DNA from: Owenia fusiformis
Taxonomy: Eukaryota; Annelida; Polychaeta; Sabellida; Oweniidae
Length of the DNA: 60,000 nucleotides
Assembly: GCA_903813345.2 (NCBI GenBank)
Contig: CAIIXF020000009.1
Span: 2,854,001 to 2,914,000, forward strand
Reading direction: 5' to 3'
Below the pieces are notes generated by a model, which worked only from the letters and a program-made list of their open reading frames with translations, was not told the DNA's origin and did no database searches. Below, in pieces: positions 35,666 to 47,245 of the stretch. Numbering within the stretch: position 1 is the stretch's first letter; the number at the start of each line of letters is the position of its first letter. The position numbers and the translations under genes were made by a program.

Positions 35666-36496
35666 CGAGGTCGAATTTGGATGCATATCCTCTAATTTGG
35701 TCTTGGATTAAAAGGTATTCATCTGGTTGTATTAGACATGTGCATCTGTCATATTCAACCGATGCATTAATGCTTATTATCAAACGGTGTCTAGTTCGAA
35801 GAATACATCGTAGATATGCTGAAAGTCAGCTATCTAAAATGGGAATCATTAGAATGCATTTATAGTATATCGCCTAGTATTTCTATATGGTTCAAAGAAC
35901 TTTAGTGTTGTCCTAATTACATAGCTTTAAGAGCGTTTTGTTATAAATTGCTAGGATTGTTCTCCGAATTATTGACATCGAAACGCATGCAATTTATAGT
36001 CGGTCATTGTCACCTTATCAAATAATTGCATTCAATAAATGTGGCATTCTAATTTAGGATTTATGTCACTTAATTAGATAAGTTCGTATTATACAACAAA
36101 CTGTCAGAGCTCCGAAAGTTATTTATGTCAAGTGAATGGCACTGGCATGGTTGATCAAGATTTGAAGTATGTTTTGCAAGGAATATGAGTGCAGACATAT
36201 TTTAAGCTGAAGTGGCAATTCTCCGCAACGATTCCGGTCGGATTTTTCATTAATTTTCAATAAGGAGAGAATTGTGATTGTATACCATATTTCAGCAATC
36301 TTTATTACCGAACTGATCAAGTTGATCCGATCCATCAGAATTGGCTTGATCATGTGCGTTAATATTATCCTCTTAGCGTTCTTAACAATCTTAGGGCCCG
36401 ATGATATCTATTGGATTTCATCAAATATCTACCCAAGTGTCATTAGAACTGTGTCGTGCCTTTTTGTATGATACGTTTACATTGCACTGTATATCG
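35666..36496. other. No gene seen
   Basis: AT-rich sequence. The open frames at 35677-35865, 36123-36353 and 36274-36471 overlap on opposite strands without recognisable content. Confidence 0.4.
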
Positions 36497-37053
36497 TATT
36501 TAAGAAATATAGACCGAAGAGCAGGGCTACTAGTTTCGAATACATCCCGCAGGGTCTAGGCACAAACGTTTTCTGTACCCCGAACGACCAGACCGGAGGT
36601 TTATATTACGATTCGAACATGAAAACTCACCTGAATATTGCAAAATCGTCAATTTCGATGTTCATTTCCACTTTTTCATTTCCACTTCCAGTTGAGCGTT
36701 TGGCTGTTCCAATTTGTTTACTTACCTCCTGACCCCGATTTAAGTTTTTTATTTACATTTCGGCCTATTTTATTGGTTTTACGCATATCTGCTACATTAA
36801 TAATTATTGAAATTATTGAGATTACAGTTTACAAATGCCCTGACAGAAAATTTGGCTCCGAACAATTTCTCCCTACCATTTTGAATTTTGCAGACGAGAG
36901 GGTATGCGAAAAGAACGGAACGGCCTAAACTGACCAATGAGTGCACTGAACGAAACACTTAGTACAGAGCCGAGGATTTGATCTCGAATATAAACCAGCT
37001 GAAGCATTGACTTTGTTTACAGTTCATAGAAGGCGTGAATACAATCATGTTCC
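36497..37053 (-). repeat. Dispersed repeat D, copy 3 (inverted)
   Basis: This is the reverse complement of repeat D: AGAAATATAGACCGAAGAGC at the left and GGCGTGAATACAATCATGTT at the right. The terminal hairpin has lost its AAAGCTTTCGAA side (about 60 bp). An open frame at 36638-36928 runs through it and is not conserved in the other copies. Confidence 0.82.
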
Positions 37054-38394
37054 ATGGATAAACATTATGGTATTGTACATTCGAGAGCTCAGTATTGCTC
37101 AATTTTGATTAATTTTATTTAGTGCTTTTCCTTTTTTGTTGCTAACGATGATATAGTATGTATAAGAGGTATATGAAATTATATCTAGCCTCATTATTGC
37201 TATCAAAAACGACAATACTCATTACCTGGCAACATTTGTAGAAAAGAATTAGCATGGATATAAGCTATATCATGACCAAAACTCTAAATATTATTAGGTG
37301 AACAGACCCCAATTAGAACGTCAAATTGAGGTAAACTTCTCACTCATCCCCTTCGCCTTCAAAACCTCACACAATTTTGAAAATGTTAAAAGCGTCCATA
37401 TAAGAAAATTCGAATTGTGATCGTTATGCAATTATGACATCATGAATGCAAATGGTAAAAACAAAATGTGAAACTTTAGTGGTGTTCTGATCATAATTTC
37501 AAAAGTTATTCCAATTTAAACTAGCAGTGCAGGGCTAATTAAAGTGTTACGTCTAACAACGTATTTTGCGATGTCGGGCTATATTTTACCCTAAAAATAT
37601 GGTAGATCACATCAAATTTTGAAAAATAATATCACTAAAATGCTCATTAAGAATCCTTTAAAATGATATATTAAAACATGGTTAGCTTTATTGATAAGGT
37701 GGGGACTACTTCCAGGAGACATTAGCCCATATTTCTCAGATTGCCATACCCAGGTCGTATTAAACAGGGTCTCCAGTTTCCCCAAACGGATGTTTGCTTA
37801 TTGTATATCGTATTTCAATTTTGAATAAACCTCTGTATAGCTAATTCTAAATTTACTTATCAAATGGTTCGTTAACTCCAAGGTAAACTAGTGAAATTGT
37901 GAAACGAATCGAAATTCAATTAAGGAAGAGTCGTTAAATGGAAAGCCGACACTGAATAAGGTCATAGTATTTCGGTTAAGGATAGTCATACGACTATATA
38001 ATAATATAAACTATGGATGAAAGTGACTAGAAGTGAAAAATACGAATCAAGACAAAAATAGTTAAAGGCGGAATAGCGGTAAATCGGTTATAATTCCTCA
38101 GAAAAACTCCGAAATAACGCTATAAAGAACGGCTATGACCGAAACATACTTTTGTCAAAATACTCAAGTCTGAAAAAATCATTCACTTCGATAATTACGA
38201 GAGAAGTTTCAGTTCTGATCGACTGCGAAAGCAAAATTCAAGTTGAGCTAAAACTTTTCGTTCAGTGTCAAAATGGAAGATTGGTTAAAAGAAAAATTAC
38301 CACCTATTGTAAGTTGATCGAGTTAAATTGAGATTTTCGAACGAAGGGAAAAATGCCAAAAGTCAAACTCTGCTTGACGTGTTCTTCATCACTA
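37054..38394. other. No gene seen
   Basis: AT-rich unique sequence. Confidence 0.4.
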
Positions 38395-38470
38395 TATCGT
38401 CATTTTGGTGATACATATCGGAACTAATGGTTCATGTCCATTCAACCAAGCCACAAAAAGTATGTAGACA
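38395..38470. repeat. Paralogous empty site for the 81-bp MITE
   Basis: This is similar to 11850-11995 but lacks the element: GGTTCATGTCCATTCAACC here, versus CATAGCCATT, insert, ATAGCCATTCAACC there. The two loci therefore derive from an older dispersed repeat. Confidence 0.65.
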
Positions 38471-38934
38471 GTTTAATCGTATAAATATTATGAATATTCT
38501 TCCATTAACAATAGTTTTTCTTTTATCATTCCATACCGTCGTTCTTGTTAAAGGTCCAAAAGTTCTGACTTATTCCACGATAAGACTATTTCGACTTTAA
38601 GGTCAGGAAATAAGTTAAAGAAAGTTGAAGCGCTCTCCTGTTTGTTCCATAGAAGTTAGACGATTATGTACCGTACACATGAACACATAACTAGGCAAGG
38701 TGTGTCCGATCCATGCCAATCCGAACATAGTACTTCACATAACAGCAGCACATGAAATAACCAATAACGCATTCCTTGTATGGTTGTCGTCATGGTGAGA
38801 ACTAAACTCACTGATTGGAATTGATGCTTTGCCAATTCGACCCTTGCTAAAAGTTTCATTGAAAAAATATCAATTTAGTGATTTTATATATTTTAAGTGA
38901 CATGGAAGAACATATTTTGCAATGTGTGAAAATG

Positions 38935-39082
38935 ATTTAAGCCCAAGACACAATGCATTTTGTGGAATGACCATTCCTTTTAGGCGTTGTTTTCTGAAAT
39001 TAACACTCGATGCCGCACATTGGAAAGCAACACCTTCAACAAATGGTCATTCCACATTACACTGAGTCAAGGGCTTAAATCC
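38935..39082. mobile_element. 148-bp MITE with GATTTAAGCCC ends
   Basis: GATTTAAGCCCAAGAC and TGTGGAATGACCA at the left pair with TGGTCATTCCACA and GTCAAGGGCTTAAATC at the right. The centre is about 60 bp. TTAA lies at both ends, either a target duplication or part of the terminal repeat. Confidence 0.75.
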
Positions 39083-41019
39083 TTAAATAACTTATGATAT
39101 ATCTGATCAAATATCTTCTGAAAATTAACTTGGGATTGTAGACAAATAACATGCTTTCCAACATTTTACACTCACTCTGTTATAATTCCTTTTTATACCA
39201 ATGTGTCAGACAACATACCTATACATACATATATCCGAGGGTCATTAATATTAAACATAATAAATAGTCTATATATTTATCTCCTTCTACATGCCATGAT
39301 AGTATGTCCCGTTACAGCAGATTGCCTACAAAGTAGACGGCATAGGAGACTCGGTATATTGTGGCAAAGATCGAAAGTGACAGATAAAAAGTCAAAAGGA
39401 AATGAACACAAAACCCCAATATTCCAAACAAGGAATGGAAGCAGGAAATGGAAGAAGAGTCAGCTTCACGTCTTTGAATGTTTTGTATTTATCTAGAGAC
39501 GCAATATTTGCTTAATGACATTTGCTTGCGCATTCCCTATTGTTTCTGTCATTTTAATTTCCTTTAAGATTCTTCTCAAGTAAACGTCGTTCCCGTGTCG
39601 ACATGTTGTAGTTCAAATACATCCCTCTGTATGAAGAAAAATTCAAACGTAGTTTAAAAACACGAGTAAAAAATCCAGGAAAGGACCAACATTTATTACT
39701 CTAGAACAAAAAAAAGAAACCCAAAAGATCCAAGAGTACAAGAGGCCCCTTCAAATATAAATGAACGTCCTCCGACGTCACATTGTGTGCATGGCGAGTA
39801 AAAGTGTCTTGAGTAAAATTCGTTCCAATAAGTTTAGTTATGTACATTGTGCATAGTTTGGATGTTCGTATGTGGAAGTTGTTTCGGAAGACTTCGGAAA
39901 CATGTGCAAAGATGAGCTTCGATTGGTATGTATACATTCTTGATCACAAGAATTGATAATTAATCCAATTCACAAGACTGAGTTTAGTAGATTCATGCAT
40001 GTGTTAGGAGCCATTAGGAAGACAATTCCCAACTATCCACATTATTTTATAACCATAACCTTCCCCTGCCGTTAAATTAACATTATCACAATCAAAGACC
40101 ACGATATCAAGGGGCATTTTATTCATACTGAAGTCACTACAATACATGTTGAAGAATACTCCTACCACCAAATATAGTTGAATATACTCTCTAGGAGCCT
40201 ATGGACAAAGTGGTGCAATGGTATGCAATCGGATGCGCTCGCAACGCAATTACATGTTCTCGTCCAGATCTTATGTACGAGGTTTTGGTCTCTGTTATAC
40301 TGATGAAATCACACAAATAAATGTAATATTCTTGGGCATTCGTTCGTGACAATCAGTTTAGAAGGTGAAAATGGCATTTCAGACACTTACTTTTCCCAGT
40401 TACGCTTGGGGAAAATAATGAAAACAAGTTGTCAAAGAGGATATTATTTACCGTCCGATCAAATTTTATAATTCTCAAATTTCTATTTCAATTATCAATG
40501 GATATGCTCTCTTTAAACTTGAATCATGATGAAACACGCTTCTGTCTCACAACACGCTCGTACACGTATGCCTATAATACGTTCGTATAAACACAGTAGC
40601 AGGCACTATATTGTATAAAGTCCTTGGGACTTGACACTAGCTGGAATTTACTGTTTGTGTCACCAAAGGCAAGAATTCGGGAGAAATCCTTTTACAATAT
40701 CAATCAATCAAATACAGACCGCAGGTGTGTTTTAATTCCGTTGTTTTGAGTTAATCACAAACTGGCAGCAAATGTAATAAAAAATTACGGCTTAATTCCA
40801 ACAGATTTACAGATTTTCTTGTCCGATAAAAAGTACTTTGGCTTAATAAGGTGAAAGCAGATATTATATTAGGTGAAGGTTAAGTTCACAAACGAATTGA
40901 GAAACATGCAAGTCATTTATTTTATTTCAAAGGTGGTTATACAATGTTATCATTAAACATCAATTCAATTTCAATTTCAAAATAATTTATTTCATTATTA
41001 TAATGAATAATAATGCAGT
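39083..41019. other. No gene seen
   Basis: AT-rich sequence. The open frame at 39203-39496 (97 codons) starts with a hydrophobic stretch and ends in a basic region, but no family or splice context was recognised. Confidence 0.4.
40205..40272 (+). repeat. Weak tRNA-like sequence
   Basis: TGGTGCAATGGTATGCAA resembles an A box, with an anticodon-arm-like segment and TGTTCTCGTCC at the B-box position. The B box deviates from consensus; it may be a decayed SINE or chance. Confidence 0.25.
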
Positions 41020-41289
41020 GTATTTAAGGTCATATCTAGAAAGAATTGCTGCTGTTAACATGGCCTAGGGAGACACGGCGACTATTCATTTTGTGTAAAA
41101 CTAAACTTTAATTTTGGCAAAGCACTACATTTTGAAATGTGTGTAACTTTTTCCCGTTTGTGAGTTCAACCATGATACTTGGCAAATCAATGTAACTTTG
41201 GACAAACTTTAAAATGATATATGATACATACTATGGGGACATTGGTGTATATCTGCCTAGGGGGGGGGGCATACTTTCGCGACACCCTG
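41020..41289. mobile_element. Solo arm of the 1236-1825 MITE family
   Basis: TGCTGCTGTTAACATGGCC through GCATACTTTCGCGACACCCTG, followed by TA, matches one arm of the element at 1236-1825. No opposite arm is visible to the left, so this is a half element. A run of nine G lies just before the terminus. Confidence 0.75.
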
Positions 41290-41291
41290 TA

Positions 41292-42628
41292 GATTAGTGA
41301 TGTTCCTGTCAAATTTCACAATTACGATCTTGTAGCTTTCCCGCAGTATTTATTCTCCAATATTCTGTCATATTTTTAGGGCGCTAATTACTTCTTTTTC
41401 AGTGTTGAGCGTTTCTCCTTATAACTGCTATAGTCAACTTGGTCGTATAGATATGTTTAACCAACAAAAGTGAGACAAAGACAACATGAAAGACATCGAT
41501 TTTGTTTTGTAAATTGTGCCTAAAACATGTGCTTCCTGTGTCGGTCAACTTGAAAACTTGACTGCACACCCTCTAACCCTGTTTCTCTATGTAGTGAGGG
41601 GGGTCACAGGGGCTTGTAACTAGACTAACCTTCAACTTAGAAAAACGTAATATACGTGGGTAGTAGGTTACGTTGGTAGTCAATTAACAGGTTGGTAGTT
41701 GAATAGTAATGAGAAACCTCTAAGATATACATCAGAGAACTATAAATGAATAAAAAAACAACTTTATAGCTCAATCATAGTTTGTTTTATATTTCTTATG
41801 CAGTGAAAACGTCTACAAGCTGTCTACATAAACAGTTATGGATTTGAATTTTATAAAGATGTAATAACCAATCGGTCATAAATTCAACCATCCGTAAAGT
41901 CTTTTACAGCCCATTCCCTATGAAGGCATGTGGTTGGAGGATTTCATCTCTCAGTAAATATAAGAAGTATCATTCTTTTGTGTATATGTAGAATTTTCTC
42001 AATGAGTTATCGAATTCAAGAAGGGTATTTTTTCAACTACAACACACATTACAGAGCAAGTTCGTCCTTAGTCAAAGTCTAAGCACTTAACATATAAATA
42101 AATTAAATGCTTCTGTTGTTTAGATTTTCAGTTCCGGAATTTCAGAAATCGATAATGATGTTTCAAGTCAATTTCTCAAATATGGTTTGATGGATCATTC
42201 CAAGACAAGACTCTACACAAGTCTATTCTGAGTGCCAATACAAAGTATCGAAAGCAGAAAAAATATATACATTTTACTTAGGAGATAATCCCTAGGAATT
42301 ATTCTGTATTTTCGGTATTGCTACTGAGATTGTCCCCTCCGTACCAATATTTTCTGTATTTTCTGTGTTGCCACGAAGATGATAAATGGAGATAATGTCA
42401 GTATCAGCACAAGAACTGACCAATCAGAGGGCTTCATTTTAGAGATCATACGATACTAGATTAAGCCATTAAGAAGATATAAAATGCTAATTGAAACAAC
42501 TTACCAAGCTGAAAAACGAACTCCTAATTCGCATTGTTTAAGACGTTCACTGGCCTACGATATGAAAGTAATAAAAACATTCTTCCCCTAATTTTATTTT
42601 GATTCCCCATTCTTATGTCAAATGACAC
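41292..42628. other. No gene seen
   Basis: AT-rich sequence. At 42295-42375 a short diverged duplication of TTTTCTGTATTTTC-type words occurs. Confidence 0.4.
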
Positions 42629-42928
42629 GGAGGATTGGCTCCCAGAATCGAGGTCGATACTTTCCAACAATGAAAACGCCGAAATGTCGTTATTTTCTAA
42701 AATTGTAACCGCTTATGAATTCAAAATAAAGAGTTCAAAAGATGCAAACCAATATCTCGATAATTTCTTGTGAGTTTTGGAATTTTTGTTAGGAAATAAG
42801 ACCAAAACTCACGATTCAAATGTTGAAGTGAACAAAATGGCTGCAGTTAGAATTCAAATATTATTGTAGCACGACATTTTCATATATGGGACCGAATATC
42901 AATGTTGCACTCTGGGAGCCAATCCTCC
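42629..42928. mobile_element. 300-bp MITE with GGAGGATTGGCTCCC ends
   Basis: GGAGGATTGGCTCCCAGA at the left and TCTGGGAGCCAATCCTCC at the right form a perfect 18-bp terminal inverted repeat. The interior includes a second inverted pair, TGAGTTTTGG and CCAAAACTCA, near 42771-42821. No clear target duplication was seen and the superfamily is unknown. Confidence 0.82.
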
Positions 42929-44710
42929 ATGGTCAAATAATCAAAATTTAAAACGAGGCTTTGACTTGTCAATGAAAATCAGAGGAGGAAATCCTACATC
43001 CATGTACAAACTCCTCAAATTTGAAGAATTAAAAACATATTAAAGTAAGCAACTTCTAAATGGGAAATCCCCGATATTCTTAAGTAGCATGTCAAGTTAT
43101 CCCAGTATGACTTTGTATGAAGGTGCAATTATGATATTAAGATAATGTCTCCCAACATCGCTTATATTCCTTCTTTATTGGCTTAAGAAGAATACTAATT
43201 CAAGCCACATAGAAATAATTGACCTTTTATTTCGTAATATTTCTAAGATATTCAAAGGATGACCGATCGAGATATTTGGAGATTTGGCATATCAGACTCT
43301 CGTATTGTTACAACTAAAGTAACTGGAATGAGACCAGTTTCCCAAATGAGTACTCCCTGGGACTGTATTATGTATTATCCATATCTTTAACTCCATGGAC
43401 TAACATATTGCGTAGCTGAGCAAACAAGAGTATTGAAATTCATTTCCTGATAAAAGTCGTAGCTACAGTAAAAGTTTAAATGTTTGGAACTACTTTGAAT
43501 TTAATCAGTATATTGCAACAGTATATGAAAAGGATGGAAACACGTATACAAGTCCTAAGTTTTGTATATTTCAGATAGTTAATATGTATAATGTGCAACA
43601 AAGCTGTGGCCTTTTGTAATTTAGAGAGTTTCGGCCATGTTACCTTTTTCGAAAACAACATGGCAGAGAAGCATCAAAATATAAGAGGCCACAGATTTGA
43701 TAGCTAAACGACAAAAAACTAAAATATACAAAAGATAGGACATGTATATATGTTTATATTTTTTAATATTCTGTTTCAACATGGTCTTTATTGCTTATTT
43801 TTATATTCAAAGTAGCTCCAAACATTTAACATTTTAAGTACAAATCCTTGTGACTCCCCTCCCCCATCGCAACAAGCTGTATGATAAACTGTTTAGTCAA
43901 GAAGAGGGGGGGGGGGGCACAGAAGCTTGAAGCTCGACCAGTGACAAGTTTATCACATGATTTGTTCAGGGCTTCGGATGTCCCTTTCTAATTTGAGAGT
44001 AAAATTTTAGAATCTTGTCTGCTTACACAGATTCAGAGGTTATTTTATAGGTCTCTGGTATCGTATGTTTGGAATGAAATGAAACATCAACCAGAACCTC
44101 ATTGAACCAAAATGACATAAACACAACGTGTTTAGGTCTCTCAATATTGTAATTGTACAAAGGAAAGTTTGGTTGATTTAAAAAAAGTATATTGTAATAA
44201 AATAAAAGATTTATTTTGATTTTTATCCAATTCGTTTTTTTAATACTTTTCGTTAAATCAACCAAAAATCCCTTTACTATAATATTGAGAGGTTTAAGAA
44301 AATGTTGTATATGTTATTTTGTTCCAACAAGCTTTTGAAAGATATTTTATTTCATTCTCAAGAATTGGAAAAATGGGACAAAAAATTGCACTAAAAAACA
44401 AAAAATGTTAACAAGAACAGTTTTATAAAATATATAAATAATTTTCACATTAAATTATTGTCAATCAGTCAAGATTACATAAAGGACTGTGTTTTTACTG
44501 ATGTTTTCAGTAATTGGTTTAAGAGAGAAACATTGTTGAATTCAGTTCACCATATCGACACTAATCCTTTACAATTTCATTGGGATTCAGTTTAGCGAAT
44601 TGCAATTCATTTTACTTATTATTTAACAATGAAAGAAGTCCGTGAATAAGAATTCCTTTTAAAGCTATCACTTCATATCTCTGCGAATCATTTTGATAAA
44701 ATAATTGAAA
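42929..44710. other. No gene seen
   Basis: AT-rich sequence with a run of 13 G at about 43905-43917. Open frames at 43476-43661 and 44023-44265 are low-complexity and unremarkable. Confidence 0.4.
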
Positions 44711-44829
44711 TACAGGCTGTCCAATAAATAAGGTGAAAGATATTGTAACTTTTTTAATATTGCACCAATCTTGATGACATTTTCAGAGTTCGTAGCCCAA
44801 ACCTTTTTACCTTAAATCCGTGAATTTGA

Positions 44830-45013
44830 AGCATCTTCTATTTGATCTGAGTTCATCAGTGCTTCCAATTTTATTTCCTCTCAAGTTATGCTTGAGTTCT
44901 GCATATAAGTAAAAGTCACTGGGTGCAAGGTTTGGGTAATATGGGGGGTGTGCAAGTAGGGGTAGCTCCAGTGCCCTAATAGTTTCACTTGTGAGCATAG
45001 CTGTGTGTGAACT
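44830..45013 (-). pseudogene. Mariner transposase catalytic-core fragment (inverted)
   Basis: The minus strand reads SHTAMLTSETIRALELPLLA followed by HPPYYPNLAPSDFYLY and LKHNLRGNK. These are the conserved residues around the third catalytic aspartate (APSD) of mariner transposases. The preceding HDN motif is lost at the fragment edge. It points opposite to the C-terminal fragment that follows. Confidence 0.88.
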
Positions 45014-45017
45014 CAGA

Positions 45018-45134
45018 TCACATGTCTTAGCAAGACTTCGGGAAATGGGCAAGAATGGGTTTGAAAGTGTGTTTAGAGAGTGGGTGGATAGGCATAAGAA
45101 GTGTATAGCTAGAGATGGACATTATGTTGAATAG
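45018..45134 (+). pseudogene. Mariner transposase C-terminal fragment
   Basis: The plus strand reads LARLREMGKNGFESVFREW then VDRHKKCIARDGHYVE and a stop at 45132. This matches the usual mariner C-terminus (W..R..KCI...G.YVE, stop). It lies directly beside the core fragment but in the opposite orientation. Confidence 0.78.
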
Positions 45135-45454
45135 GTTATTTTCATAACAATATCATAACAATAGGACTTTAGGAATGTTTTTATATTGTATTTGTGGTAG
45201 TAATAGACCTGGGAGTATGAATAAAGCTTTCAGAAAGAATAAAAATGTTTTGGAAAGTTGTTACGTGAACAAACTTGCCCCGCATTTTTTGTTGTTTCGG
45301 TTGCTATAGCAACCACAACTCTGGCCAATCAAACGCCTTAAATTCACGGAATAAAGGTAAAAAGGTTTGTGCTACAAATTCTGAAATTTTCATCGAGATT
45401 GGTGCAATATTAAGAAAGTTACAGTATCTTTCACCTTATTTATTGGACACCCAT

Positions 45455-47134
45455 TATATCTCAAATCGAATATTGTTAACTTTAAGTTAACTAATGAAAT
45501 GCGTCTCGTTCAAGGTGTGGAAGATACACTAACAAAAAGAATACAATACATAAAGGGAGTCATAAGTAAGTATTGTTAGGATCATCTAGAGTGTTTTCAT
45601 ATGGATAAGAGCACTCTTGTGTCGTCATAATGATAGCTAGATAAGGACTAAGAAAGCTTTTTATATTAACATATGGTTTATAGAGTCTAAGCTAATGACA
45701 AGCATATTCATCGCAACACGATCATTTCCATTATGTAGAACCACCATCGTCATTCAACCCTTTTAGACGAGTAACATCGCATTAGTATAACCGGGTATGT
45801 TATAGATGAGGGGAATATGAACAGAACGACATTAGGAATTCGAACAGCATCATAAGAAACTCTCACGATGAATAATAGGCAACACTGTCACATAGATACA
45901 TTCCTATAAAGACAAATTGTAGTCAGGACATTGGCCTTTGCCAATTTATTGTTATTATTTCGTAGTCGATCTATGAACGGTGAAACAGTGACTTTAAATT
46001 AGAAATGATTTATATTGGCTGAACGAACAGTTCAGTTCAACGAAAAGACAAATAAGAGGGTCCTTTATTTTGATGAGCGAGTGAATGCTTTCGTGGTAGG
46101 TAGCGAGAATGTATGAAAAGTCATTCCGAAGTTTGTCATCGTGTAAAACGCTCACATTATTTCTTGTCCTAGTGAAACGTGGTGTTATGTTAACTGAACT
46201 GGTAGTTTATTTTCTTCCAATTATGGGAAGAGTGTAAAGGATCACATGCGTGCTATGACAAGTATGACCGTGTAAAATGTCCAGTTTCATGAACATGATG
46301 GTACTGCTTCTAAATTAATCATAAAGAAAAATATGAAAATATAAATGTTAAAAGAGTTTCTATTTCAGCACGATTAAAACAGATCTGATCAGAATAACCC
46401 GATTTATCAGCGTAGTAACTTGCAAGTGTGGTAATGTTAACATATAAAAAATGTTAATCACAATCAATAAAACATACTAATGGGCTATTCCAAAAGCCAG
46501 GTGTGTGTAATGTGTAATGATATTGTATTCGTCAACTGCATGTTGACCTTTATTTTTTCCTTATTTAACGAGTTGTAAGCGGAACTTCTACGACAGTTTG
46601 CACAAACGTTCAAACGGAAATATAATCATCGATATAATACCTCACTTATTACATAAATTGAATTTCGAAAGTGGCTTAAAGTGAGAAAATCGTTAATTTG
46701 TTTTTATTACTTAGTGACCCCTACTAATGACAGACATAATTTGGCCAATAAGCTGGGAGTTTATTGGTCGGTCATAATCAAAATAGATACATGTCATATG
46801 TAGGTGTGAATATGGGAGGTCAACTATTCCTGCACCATAGTGTGCTACTAAGCCTACTAGCTCCATTCTAAGATGTTCTGGACTAAATGTTTTGCCGCTG
46901 AACGGTGCTTTCGCGCATTTCTTGAAATGCACTCTCAGTACTTACAGATTCAACAACGCTTGACTTGATATCTGACAACAGATGTCATAATAGCATGTAC
47001 GTTTATTAGTGAAATTTATATCGGATGGATCTTGGCATTAATAATAATGCGACGATGCATGAATATGTTGCTTTAAATAAAATGTCAATTATGACAATGT
47101 TTAAGGCAATACGAACAGAAGACATCCCCCCTTC
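45455..47134. other. No gene seen; weak family C resemblance at 46545-46690
   Basis: AT-rich sequence. At 46545-46690, CCTTATTTAACGAGTTGTAA, CACAAACGTT and ATACCTCACTTATTACATAA resemble the left arm of the 27631 palindrome, at low similarity. The open frame at 46711-46932 on the minus strand was not recognised. Confidence 0.4.
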
Positions 47135-47245
47135 AAGTACGTTGTTACTAGTTTTAATTTCAGAACGTGACGACAACCGGGAAATGTTGTGCTTGCATCA
47201 TGTTCTGAAGGACCTATCCGTCCGAGAACGCTGTCGCCCTAGGTC
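47135..47245. mobile_element. GTTC/GAAC-family fragment
   Basis: AAGTACGTTGTTACTAGTTT, CAGAACGTGACGAC, GTTCTGAAGGACCTATCCG and CGAGAACGC match, in order, 16793-16890. The fragment is flanked by unrelated AT-rich sequence. Confidence 0.6.

Larger units (their letters stand above)
44713..45452. mobile_element. Deleted and rearranged mariner-like transposon
   Basis: The terminal inverted repeats are about 115 bp. The left starts CAGGCTGTCCAATAAATAAG after TA; the right ends CTTATTTATTGGACACCC. They pair through TTGCACCAATCT, AAACCTTTTTACCTT and CCGTGAATTT. The body is only about 500 bp, much shorter than a full mariner, and carries two transposase fragments in opposite orientation. A GGTTGCTATAGCAACC palindrome (45299-45314) sits just inside the right repeat, similar to the block in the 29567-30550 element. 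Confidence 0.88.

Noticed and set aside
36638-36928. 96-codon open frame
   Set aside because: It lies in repeat D and is not conserved in length or sequence frame in the other two copies.
39203-39496. 97-codon open frame with a hydrophobic start
   Set aside because: The hydrophobic stretch is expected in AT-rich DNA; no conserved motif, splice context or partner exon.
40290-40320. Hammerhead-ribozyme-like CTGATGAAA
   Set aside because: The matching GAAAC core and the flanking helices are absent.
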